Below are positions 43,655 through 51,132 of a stretch of 64,000 nucleotides of DNA, piece by piece. The notes under the pieces are model-generated. The model searched no databases and was not told the DNA's origin. It saw only the letters and a list, made by a program, of their open reading frames with translations. The position numbers and the translations under genes were made by a program. Source of the stretch: Alcanivorax hongdengensis A-11-3 (lineage in GTDB: Bacteria > Pseudomonadota > Gammaproteobacteria > Pseudomonadales > Alcanivoracaceae); the NCBI RefSeq assembly GCF_000300995.1, contig NZ_AMRJ01000006.1, forward strand, positions 1-64,000. The letters run 5' to 3'. The stretch's first letter is position 1, and each line of letters starts with the position of its first letter.

Positions 43655-45108
43655 TGGCCTCGGTGGAGGCCCAGGTCGAGGCGTTGTTCGCACGTCATGG
43701 TCCGGGCTATCGCTGGCTGGTCACCACCACGGTGATGCTTGGCACCATGTCCGTGGTGCTGGCCTCCACCATTATCAATGTGGCGATCCCCGCCATCATG
43801 GCCGAATTCCGGCTGGCCCAGGACCAGGTGCACTGGCTGGCTACCGGATTTCTGGCGGCCATGACGGTGGGAATGCTGCTTAATGCCTGGTGTATCCATT
43901 GCTTCGGGGCCCGGCGCTGCTACCTGGTGGCCATGGCCCTGTTTATCGTGGTGTCACTGGCCGGGGCATTGAGCCAGCATTTTTCCCTGCTGGTCGCAAC
44001 CCGGGTTGCGCAGGGCGTGTTGGCGGGTCTGATACAGCCGTTGGCCATGATCACCATCTTCCAGGTCTTCCCGCTCAATCGCCGTGGCCAGGCCATGGGT
44101 ATCTATGGGCTGGGTGTGGTGTTGGGGCCTGCCATCGCGCCCGCCATTGGTGGTGTACTGGTGGATTCCGTGAGCTGGCGTGCCGTGTTTCTGGTGGTAT
44201 TGCCGGCCTGCGGCATCGGCATGCTGATGGCGGGCCGTTTTCTGCCCGGCAAGGATGCACAAGGCAACGCGCCGAGACTGGACGTGGCCGGTTTGTTGCT
44301 CTTGTCCGTGGCGGTGACGGCCATACTGTGGGTGATGGCCAGCGGCTACCGCCGTGGCTGGCAGGATGGCCCCTGGCGGGTCGCGCTGGCCGCCGGTTTG
44401 CTGGCCGCCGTGGGGTTCATTCTGCGCCAGCGTCATTGTCGCTACCCGCTGATGAATCTGGCGGTGTTTCGTCACCCCGGCTTCGCCGGCAGTTTCCTCA
44501 TGTCCATGGTGATTGGTGCCGGGGTGTTTGCGTCCACCTATATCACGCCGCTGTATTTTCAACAGGTGCTGGGAGAAAGTGCCGCCCGTGCCGGGTTAAT
44601 GTTGATGCCGGCGGGGCTGGCCATGGCCTTTACCTTCCCGCTGGCCGGCCACCTCACCGACCGCATGTCTGAAATCGCCCTGATGGCGGCGGGTATGGTG
44701 CTGTTCGTCTTGAACATGGCGCTGATGGCCGGAGCTTCCCTGTCCAGTGCCGCTGTCTGGCTGGTGCTGTGGACCTTGCTGGGACGAATCGGGCTGGGGC
44801 TGATGATGCCGCCATCGTCCACCGGGGCCCTGGGGTTGTTACCCCCCGCCCTGATCCCCCAGGGCGCCGGTATTTTCAATTTCGGCCGTCAGATCGGAGG
44901 GGCACTGGGCGTGAACCTGTGTGCTCTTTGCATACAATTTTTCAGTGACCGTTATCGGCATGCTGACCCGCTGGCATCCTCTGCGCTGGCCTATGAAGCA
45001 GGTTTTGATAATGCATTTTGTTTTTTGTTGCTTGTGTTCCTGTTGGCCTGCTTGCCGTTGATGGCAATGGCCCGGGGGCAAAAGAAAGGGAGAGTCAGTA
45101 ATGAGTGA
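43654..45108 (+). CDS. MFS transporter, DHA2 (EmrB/QacA) type
   Basis: A 484-residue inner-membrane protein with about 14 hydrophobic segments. DHA2 features are the start TVMLGTMSVVLASTIINVAIPAIMAEFRLAQDQVHWLATGFLAAMTVGM and motif C GVVLGPAIAPAIGGVLVD. Members are proton-driven exporters of drugs or metabolites. It overlaps the MDR gene by one base and the PanE-like gene by 8 bases, so the three are translated as a unit. No separate EmrA-like adaptor is adjacent. Confidence 0.92.
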   Translation: MASVEAQVEALFARHGPGYRWLVTTTVMLGTMSVVLASTIINVAIPAIMAEFRLAQDQVHWLATGFLAAMTVGMLLNAWCIHCFGARRCYLVAMALFIVVSLAGALSQHFSLLVATRVAQGVLAGLIQPLAMITIFQVFPLNRRGQAMGIYGLGVVLGPAIAPAIGGVLVDSVSWRAVFLVVLPACGIGMLMAGRFLPGKDAQGNAPRLDVAGLLLLSVAVTAILWVMASGYRRGWQDGPWRVALAAGLLAAVGFILRQRHCRYPLMNLAVFRHPGFAGSFLMSMVIGAGVFASTYITPLYFQQVLGESAARAGLMLMPAGLAMAFTFPLAGHLTDRMSEIALMAAGMVLFVLNMALMAGASLSSAAVWLVLWTLLGRIGLGLMMPPSSTGALGLLPPALIPQGAGIFNFGRQIGGALGVNLCALCIQFFSDRYRHADPLASSALAYEAGFDNAFCFLLLVFLLACLPLMAMARGQKKGRVSNE

Positions 45109-46021
45109 TCAACCGCATGTCCTGATTGTCGGTGCGGGTGCCATCGGCAGTTTTTACGGGGCCATTCTCAAACGGGCAGGGTGCCGGGTCAGCGTGGTGC
45201 TGCGCTCGGATTACGATGCGGTCAAGGGCCATGGTTTCCGCTTTGAGAGCGTGCTGGGCGAGCTGTCCTGGATGCCGGACCATATCTATCGCGATGACGA
45301 TGTTCCCCAGGAAACACCGGATTATGTGCTGCTGTGCGTGAAGGTCCTGCCGGGTGTGGATCGTGCCGCCCTGGTGCGTCCCTGGTTGGGTGACGAGACG
45401 GTAATCGTGCTGATAGAAAACGGGCTGGATATCGAGCGGGAGCTGGCCGTGGCCTTTCCGACCCATGCGCTGATCAGCTGCCTGGCCTTTATTGCCGTGA
45501 GTCGCATCGGCCCCGGCCAGATTCATCATCAGGCCTACGGGCAGTTGGTGATGGGCAATTTCCCGACCGGTTTCGACGCGCACTGCCAGCAGCTCGCCGG
45601 GCGCTTGCGTGACGGCGGCATCGAGGTCAACGAGACCGAGGCGGTGGTGGGTGAGCGATGGCGTAAATGTGTCTGGAACGCGCCATTCAACCCCCTCAGT
45701 GTTCTCGCAGACGGCGCGGATACCCTGACGATACTCAATGCCCCGGGCGGTGAAGCGCTGGTACGCGCCATGATGCAGGAGGTCATGGCCGTGGCCAAGG
45801 CCGACGGCTACCCACTGCCCGCGGAGCTGGTGGACAAGAATATCGCCGGTACCCGCGCCATGGGGGCCTACAAGAACTCCATGGCACTGGATTACCTGCA
45901 CGGCCGCCCCATCGAGCTGGATGCCATTCTCGGCAATGCGGTGGCCATTGCCGAACGACTTGCCGTGCCGGTGCCGCATCTGAATACGGTATTGACGGCG
46001 CTTCGTATCCGTCAGCAGTAG
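45101..46021 (+). CDS. Ketopantoate reductase family (PanE/ApbA-like) protein
   Basis: A 306-residue protein with the NADPH site VLIVGAGAIGSFYGAILKRAG, the VLLCVKVLPGVD segment, a GERWRKCVWNAPFNPLSVL helix carrying the catalytic Lys, and a C-terminal NSMALDYLHGRPIELDAILG segment (S-M-x-D-x-x-x-G-R-x-x-E motif). This is the PanE fold, which reduces 2-dehydropantoate to pantoate, though paralogues reduce other 2-oxo acids. Coupling to an MDR enzyme and an exporter makes a non-housekeeping role possible. The sequence alone does not decide it. Confidence 0.88.
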   Translation: MSDQPHVLIVGAGAIGSFYGAILKRAGCRVSVVLRSDYDAVKGHGFRFESVLGELSWMPDHIYRDDDVPQETPDYVLLCVKVLPGVDRAALVRPWLGDETVIVLIENGLDIERELAVAFPTHALISCLAFIAVSRIGPGQIHHQAYGQLVMGNFPTGFDAHCQQLAGRLRDGGIEVNETEAVVGERWRKCVWNAPFNPLSVLADGADTLTILNAPGGEALVRAMMQEVMAVAKADGYPLPAELVDKNIAGTRAMGAYKNSMALDYLHGRPIELDAILGNAVAIAERLAVPVPHLNTVLTALRIRQQ

Positions 46022-46099
46022 CCAACCCCGGCCCTTCTTCCCATTGACCGGCGCAGAGGGGCTGGTGGTTTTGGTCATTGAGCGATCCGTGAAAAACGT

Positions 46100-46124
46100 G
46101 AAATAGTATTCCAAATACTGTTTC
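46100..46124. promoter_or_regulatory. Shared A/T-rich motif, copy f: 25-bp palindrome between convergent genes
   Basis: GAAATAGTATT-CCA-AATACTGTTTC: arms of 11 bp with one mismatch. It contains GAAAT-AGT-ATTCC on one strand and GGAAT-ACT-ATTTC on the other. It lies just behind two converging genes (stops at 46021 and 46131), an unexpected place for an operator. No T-run follows, so it is not a typical terminator. Confidence 0.5.
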
Positions 46125-46130
46125 AGGCTG

Positions 46131-47111
46131 TCACCGATGCGTTGCCTCGCCCACTTCAATGATGCGTTTGCCGCTGAAGCTGTCCGCTGCCATGTGCGCA
46201 TGGGCCGCCGGCGCCTGGTCAAAGGCAAAGCGCTCCAGCGGCAATGGCAGCAGTCGGCCACTGGCAAACAGCGGTGCCAGCCGGTCGTTGAAGTACTGTG
46301 CGATGCGGATGCGGTTTTCCAGCGGTTGGCTGCGCATGGTCATGGTCTTCAGGGTCTGGCGGCGCATCAGCAGGGTGCCCAGGTTCAGTTGCGTGGTCAG
46401 CCCGCCGAGCATGCCGATCATGACCAGGGTGCCTTCCGGGCGCAGGCCATCCAGCAGGGTGCTCCAGTCCGGGCCCACCATATCCAGCATGACGGCCACG
46501 CCCTGATTGTCGGTCAGCGCCTGGAGTTGCTCGGCCAGGGTGTCGTCTTCGCGCACCTGCGCCGTCAGTCCCATGTCGTTGGCGGTTTCCAGTTTGGCCA
46601 GGTCGCGGCTGCTGCCAATGGGGCGGGCGCCCAGCGCATGGGCCAGCTGCGTGGCGGCCAGGCCCACGCCGGCGGTGGCCGGGCGAATCAGACACCATTG
46701 GCCCGCTTGCAGACCGCCCTCCAGAAAAAGGGCCCGGTAGGCCGTCAGAAAGGCCTCCGGCAGGGTGGCGGCGCGGGTAAAATCCAGGCCATCAGGAATG
46801 ATCAGCGCTTCCCGCTCATGGGTGATGATCTGTTCGGCATAGGCGCAACCCGGCACCAGGCCCATGACCGCATCGCCGACCCGGCGTTGCTGGACTCGCT
46901 CGCCCACGGCGGTGACCACGCCGGCATATTCCAGCCCCGGTACCCGGCTGCTGGTGCCCGGCGGTGCCGGGTAGCGGCCCTGCACTTGCAGCAGGTCCGC
47001 CCGGTTCACACCGATGGCTCTGACCTGCACCAGGATTTCCTCCGGGCCGGGACTCGGATCGGGCAGGGTGTCCAGTTGCAGTTGTCCGTTTTCAATACAC
47101 CAGGCGCGCAT
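46131..47111 (-). CDS. Quinone oxidoreductase-like zinc-binding-family MDR protein
   Basis: A 326-residue MDR protein: VRAIGVNRADLLQVQGRYPAPPGTSSRVPGLEYAGVV (quinone oxidoreductase hallmark), a Rossmann region with RPATAGVGLAATQLAHALGARPIGSS, and MLDMVGPDWSTLLDGLRPEGTLVMIGMLGG. This resembles the TP53I3/PIG3-like NADPH:quinone reductases. The start is ATG 47111, 7 nt after AAGGAGT. It is divergent from the MBL-fold gene, with an inverted-repeat element in between. Physiological substrate unknown. Confidence 0.9.
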   Translation of the reverse strand: MRAWCIENGQLQLDTLPDPSPGPEEILVQVRAIGVNRADLLQVQGRYPAPPGTSSRVPGLEYAGVVTAVGERVQQRRVGDAVMGLVPGCAYAEQIITHEREALIIPDGLDFTRAATLPEAFLTAYRALFLEGGLQAGQWCLIRPATAGVGLAATQLAHALGARPIGSSRDLAKLETANDMGLTAQVREDDTLAEQLQALTDNQGVAVMLDMVGPDWSTLLDGLRPEGTLVMIGMLGGLTTQLNLGTLLMRRQTLKTMTMRSQPLENRIRIAQYFNDRLAPLFASGRLLPLPLERFAFDQAPAAHAHMAADSFSGKRIIEVGEATHR

Positions 47112-47134
47112 GTCTGTACTCCTTACAATCATGG

Positions 47135-47262
47135 TTCACAACAGAGGTCATAGAGAAGGCCATTTGTCCGGACGCAGGGCCAAAGGCGCTGGCGACTCGC
47201 GACGCTGAAATTTGCGATGGATGTTTCTCTGTGTACTCGGTGACCCCTGTGGTGAAAAAGGG
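47135..47262. repeat. Inverted-repeat element of the CACAGAG type
   Basis: The left arm TTCACAACAGAGGTCAT-AGAGAAGG (47135-47159) is an imperfect reverse complement of the right arm at 47224-47262 (TTCTCTGTGTACTCGGTGAC then CCCTGTGGTGAA). The right arm carries about 10 extra bases. A spacer of about 64 nt separates them. I recall sequences like CACAGAGAACACAGAG as common intergenic repeats in unrelated bacteria. The right arm abuts the MBL-fold gene start and provides its ribosome-site region. Confidence 0.5.
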
Positions 47263-47268
47263 TTTGTT

Positions 47269-48288
47269 ATGTCTTTGCACTATCCGTTCACTGATCTACC
47301 GCCGGCCGGTCAGCGCTTCAAGGTCGCCGACGGGGTTTACTGGTTGCGGTTTCCGCTGCCGTTCGCGCTCGATCATATCAACCTCTGGTTGCTGGAAGAC
47401 CTCCATGGCTGGGTGATCGTGGATACCGGGCTTGGCGTTCGTCGCAGCCGGGAGATCTGGCAACAGTTGCTCAGCGACCAGCTGGACGGCAAGCCGGTCA
47501 CGCGCATCATCGTCACCCATTACCACCCGGATCATCTTGGCATGGCCGGCTGGCTGCAGCAGCATTGCCAGGCGCCGGTCATTCTCAGCCAGGGTGAGTG
47601 GCAGCTGGCTACCGCCATCTGTGAAGCCTCCGACAGCCAGACCATCGAGCGGTTCAAGGGTTTTCTTGGCAGCCATGGGCTGCGGGGCGACAAGCTGGAC
47701 AAGGTGGCGGGCAAGGGCAATGGCTTTCGTCGGGTGGTCATGCCGATGCCACAGGCGCCGGAGTTTGTCGGTGCCGGTGACCGCCTGAGCATCAATGGCG
47801 AAAACTGGCGTATCCACATCGGTCGCGGTCACGCGCCGGAGCATCTTTGCCTGTACCGGGAGCATGACCAAGTGCTGATCAGTGGTGATCAGGTGTTGCC
47901 GACCATTTCCAGCAACCTGATGGTTCGGCCCACCGACCCACAGGCCGACCCGGTGACGGCCTTTGTTGATAGCCTGTTGGCGATCCGCGAGGCGCTGCCG
48001 GCGCAGACCCTGGTGCTGCCGGCCCACGGTCTGCCGTTTCGCGGCCTGCATGAGCGCATCAATGACCTGGCAGCACACCATGACAGCCAGCTGGAGCAGG
48101 TGCTGGACGCTTGTCGTCATCAGCCATGCAATGCCCACGATATCCTCCCTGTGTTGTTTGACCGCACGCTGGATGTTCAGCAGCTCATGTTCGCCATGGG
48201 TGAAAGCATTGCCCACCTCAATTGTCTGGCCGGCCAGGGCCGGGTGCACCGTGAGCAGCGCGATGGCCTGTGGCTGTTTGCGGCCTAG
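47269..48288 (+). CDS. MBL-fold metallo-hydrolase
   Basis: A 339-residue metallo-beta-lactamase-fold protein with the metal motif IVTHYHPDHLGMAG (HxHxDH), the later His in HIGRGHAPEHLCLY, the Asp in VLISGDQVLPTISSN and the His in LVLPAHGLPFRGL; a C-terminal helical domain of about 80 residues follows, with the LFDRTLDVQQLMFAMGESIAHL pattern seen in LACTB2-like and similar hydrolases. It is a cytoplasmic hydrolase of unknown substrate. ATG 47269 is chosen for an AAGGG site; upstream codons translate the inverted-repeat arm. Its stop overlaps that of the converging membrane-protein gene. Confidence 0.88.
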   Translation: MSLHYPFTDLPPAGQRFKVADGVYWLRFPLPFALDHINLWLLEDLHGWVIVDTGLGVRRSREIWQQLLSDQLDGKPVTRIIVTHYHPDHLGMAGWLQQHCQAPVILSQGEWQLATAICEASDSQTIERFKGFLGSHGLRGDKLDKVAGKGNGFRRVVMPMPQAPEFVGAGDRLSINGENWRIHIGRGHAPEHLCLYREHDQVLISGDQVLPTISSNLMVRPTDPQADPVTAFVDSLLAIREALPAQTLVLPAHGLPFRGLHERINDLAAHHDSQLEQVLDACRHQPCNAHDILPVLFDRTLDVQQLMFAMGESIAHLNCLAGQGRVHREQRDGLWLFAA

Positions 48289-49694
48289 AGCAGCACAGAC
48301 AGCATCCATAACCAACCGGCCAGCAGCGGCACTACCAGTACAAAGAACAGGCCATTCCAGCGCCAGGCAATCTGCCGGGCGGGGCGCTGGATCAACTGGC
48401 TGAGCACCAGCATGGAGGCGGTGAAGGGTGAGGAAATCATCGACAGGCTCCAGGAGCACATCAACGCCACTGCCAGCAGGCGTGGATCCACAATATTGCC
48501 GTCACCCAGCAGTGATGCCAGCAGGGTCACCGAAACAATCGGGTTGAGCCCCAGTTGGGCCAGTACGACTACCAGCAGCATGGCGGCAATCGCCATGGCC
48601 GCGCCGTGCAGATGGCTGGCCAGCAGCAGGTGGTGCAGGGCCTGGCCATCCACCAGGGGAGTGAGCAGGGCGCCAAGGCAGGCTGAGCCACCCAGCACGG
48701 CAATCTCGCCACGGTTGGCGCCGAAAATCAGCCGTGAATGTCGGGCCACCTGGGTCACCGCCCGGCGCAGGCCAGTGCCGCCGCCCAGGCGTTGTCGCTG
48801 GCTGGCCATCCAGACAATGGCCGACAGCGGGCAGGCTACCAGCACCGCCAGTGGCAGGCGCATCTGGCCGGCCTGGGCCACGGCAAACACACTCAGGGTG
48901 ATGGCCAGGGCCAACAGACTGAAGCGCCACAATGGTGTCAGCGCGGGCGGCGCGGTGGCCGGCACCCGGCTGGCCAGCTGACTGGGGCGCCGCTGCCAGT
49001 CCAGCCACCAGCCGAGCAGGAAGAACAGCGCGGCGGTGGGCAGGGCCACCGGCGCCAGTGTTGCCCAGGTAAGGCTGGGCATATTGGCCAGAATCACCGC
49101 CATGGTAATGCCCAGTGGCGAGACCAGCGGTGCCAGCGCAAAGCCGCGCAGGATCGACAGCATCATGCGCCGTTCGCGGGCCTGCTGGATGTCCCGGTGA
49201 CCGCCGGCGGCCTTGAGGGTGTTGCTGCGCATGACCATGGTGGCGAACAGGTTGAGTACACCAATATTGATGATCAGGCCGAACAGGGCGGTGCCCAGTG
49301 ACAGGGTCGGATAGCGCAGGGCCGGTTTCTGGCGTATCAATGTCTGGCCCGCTTCCCGCACCAGTCGCGAGCGCATGGCCGAGACCCGCAGCAGGCCCAG
49401 TGACGAGACGAAGGTGGCAAAGAAGCAGAAGCGATCCAGCCCGTGTAGCAGAAGGGGCAGGGGATGGGCCTGACTCAATAAGACGGTGGCGGCAAGGCCG
49501 GACGTGACCAGCAGAATCCCCTTTGCCATGGGCGCCTGGCGGGGCCACTGCACCAGCAGGTAGCTCAACAGGGCAAAGCGGGCAACCCAGGCGGCGGTGC
49601 CGATATCCAGCAGCAGAAACAGCAGGGTGGCCAGCATGCAAAGCGGCAGGCTGTAGTCGGGCCAGCGTTTCAGAGGTGGCAATAACGTCGGCAA
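48285..49694 (-). CDS. Polytopic membrane protein of unknown function
   Basis: A 469-residue, strongly hydrophobic protein with about 11-12 predicted membrane segments. Two similar halves are suggested: NTLKAAGGHRDIQ...LAPLVSPLGITMAVILAN in the first, and LLASLLGDGNIVDPRLLAVALMCSWSLSMISSPFTASML in the second. Helix-break motifs with conserved Ser/Pro recall the ion-transporter superfamily (CitT/ArsB/DcuC-like), but I cannot name a family. The best start is TTG 49694 after AAAGG; an ATG at 49637 inside the first helix is an alternative. It overlaps the MBL-fold stop by four bases in convergent orientation. Confidence 0.7.
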   Translation of the reverse strand: MPTLLPPLKRWPDYSLPLCMLATLLFLLLDIGTAAWVARFALLSYLLVQWPRQAPMAKGILLVTSGLAATVLLSQAHPLPLLLHGLDRFCFFATFVSSLGLLRVSAMRSRLVREAGQTLIRQKPALRYPTLSLGTALFGLIINIGVLNLFATMVMRSNTLKAAGGHRDIQQARERRMMLSILRGFALAPLVSPLGITMAVILANMPSLTWATLAPVALPTAALFFLLGWWLDWQRRPSQLASRVPATAPPALTPLWRFSLLALAITLSVFAVAQAGQMRLPLAVLVACPLSAIVWMASQRQRLGGGTGLRRAVTQVARHSRLIFGANRGEIAVLGGSACLGALLTPLVDGQALHHLLLASHLHGAAMAIAAMLLVVVLAQLGLNPIVSVTLLASLLGDGNIVDPRLLAVALMCSWSLSMISSPFTASMLVLSQLIQRPARQIAWRWNGLFFVLVVPLLAGWLWMLSVLL

Positions 49695-49784
49695 GGGCGG
49701 CCTTTGTTGTCGTCATTGCCATCCAGACCCCGTCGGTCATGGATGGCGGGTTTCAATCTGTTGTCGGTGTGGCTCTCTGTCACT

Positions 49785-50942
49785 TCAGGCCGAGGCGGCC
49801 TGCCGGGCCAGCTCCCGGGCAATGACGATCTGTTGAATCTGGGTGGTGCCTTCATAAATGCGGAACAGGCGCACGTCCCGATAGAAACGTTCCACCGGAT
49901 ACTCGGCCATGTAACCGGCGCCGCCATGAATCTGCACCGCCCGGTCGGCCACACGCCCCACCATCTCCGAGCAGAACAGTTTACAGCAGGAGGCATCCAG
50001 GCTCACCCGTTCGCCACGGTCCTTGCTGCGCGCGGCTTCCAGTACCATGGACCGGCCGGCAAAGGCCTCGGCCCGGGAATCGGCCAGCATGGCCTGGATC
50101 AGCTGGTGCTCGATGATGGGTTTGCCAAACTGCTGACGTTCCATGGCGAAGGCCACCGCATCGTCGATCAGGCGCATGGCCACGCCCACACAGACAGCGG
50201 AAATATGCAGCCGCCCCCGGTCCAGCACCTTCATGGCGGTCTTGAAACCGAGCCCTTCCTGGCCACCGATGATATTGGCGGCCGGCACCCGGCAGTTGTC
50301 GAAAATGATGTCGCAGGTGTGGGCGCCTTTCTGACCCATCTTCACATCGGCCTTGCCGCGGGTAATACCCGGGGTATCGCCTTCCACGATAAAGGCACTG
50401 ACACCGCCGCCGCCCGGGATGTCCGCATTGGTGCGAGCCATCACGGTGAACAGCCCGGCATGGGGGCCATTGGTAATAAAGCGTTTGGTGCCGTTGAGGA
50501 TATAGTGCTCGCCATCCCTGCGGGCGCGGGTCTTTACCGCGCCGGAATCGGAGCCCACATCCGGTTCGGTCAGGCAGAAAGCGCCGATCACGTCGCCGGT
50601 GGCCAGTTGGGGCACATACCGCTGTTTCTGTTCTTCGGTGCCATCAATGAGAATGCCCTGGGCACCGATGCCGTTGTTGGTGCCCATCAGCGAGCGGAAG
50701 GCCGGGGAGGTGCGGCCCAGTTCAAAGGCCACCAGTACCTCCTCTTCCATGGTCAGGCCCAGGCCGCCGTATTGCTCGGGAATCGACAGGCCGAACAGCC
50801 CCATGGCCTTCATTTCGGCGATAATATCGTCGGGGATGGCATCATTCTCGGCCACCTGCTGCTCGGCGGGCACCAGGCGTTCGCGCACGAAGCGCGACAG
50901 GGTATCAATCAGCTGCTGGAGGGTTTCGGCATCACGAATCAT
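49785..50942 (-). CDS. Acyl-CoA dehydrogenase
   Basis: A 385-residue flavoprotein with a complete set of family motifs: FGLSIPEQYGGLGLTMEEEV, AFCLTEPDVGSDSGAVKTRA (FAD loop), YILNGTKRFITNG, RQQFGKPIIEHQLIQAMLAD and the catalytic Glu in FRIYEGTTQIQQIVIAREL. It introduces the 2,3 double bond of an acyl-CoA and passes electrons to ETF. ATG 50942 fits the family start, though no strong ribosome site is visible. It is divergent from a thiolase gene with copy g of the shared motif between them. Confidence 0.93.
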   Translation of the reverse strand: MIRDAETLQQLIDTLSRFVRERLVPAEQQVAENDAIPDDIIAEMKAMGLFGLSIPEQYGGLGLTMEEEVLVAFELGRTSPAFRSLMGTNNGIGAQGILIDGTEEQKQRYVPQLATGDVIGAFCLTEPDVGSDSGAVKTRARRDGEHYILNGTKRFITNGPHAGLFTVMARTNADIPGGGGVSAFIVEGDTPGITRGKADVKMGQKGAHTCDIIFDNCRVPAANIIGGQEGLGFKTAMKVLDRGRLHISAVCVGVAMRLIDDAVAFAMERQQFGKPIIEHQLIQAMLADSRAEAFAGRSMVLEAARSKDRGERVSLDASCCKLFCSEMVGRVADRAVQIHGGAGYMAEYPVERFYRDVRLFRIYEGTTQIQQIVIARELARQAASA

Positions 50943-51049
50943 GGTCGGGTCCGGCGGTCTTGGTAAGCGGTAAGGACACGGTGGCAAGCCTCTGGACAAG
51001 GGCGCCTTGCTTGCATCGCACTCTGTCACGGCCTATGCTGCCCGTCAAG

Positions 51050-51066
51050 TTTCAAAATAACATTCC
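51050..51066. promoter_or_regulatory. Shared A/T-rich motif, copy g (dehydrogenase / thiolase intergenic)
   Basis: Read on the minus strand: GGAAT-GTT-ATTTT-GAAAC, matching the core of six other sites. It is about 110 nt from the dehydrogenase start and 70 nt from the thiolase start. Confidence 0.5.
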
Positions 51067-51132
51067 GCACAGCGGACAAACCATGAAAAGGGGCACCCTC
51101 GTGATGAGGTGGCCCGGTTCCGGAGACCTGTC

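Noticed and set aside
48502..49740. 412-codon frame overlapping the membrane-protein gene on the same strand
   Set aside because: Only the other frame gives regular hydrophobic helices; this one is Pro/Ala/Gly/His-rich as expected of a shifted frame.
49704..50966. 420-codon frame opposite the acyl-CoA dehydrogenase
   Set aside because: Antisense shadow; the dehydrogenase frame has all family motifs.
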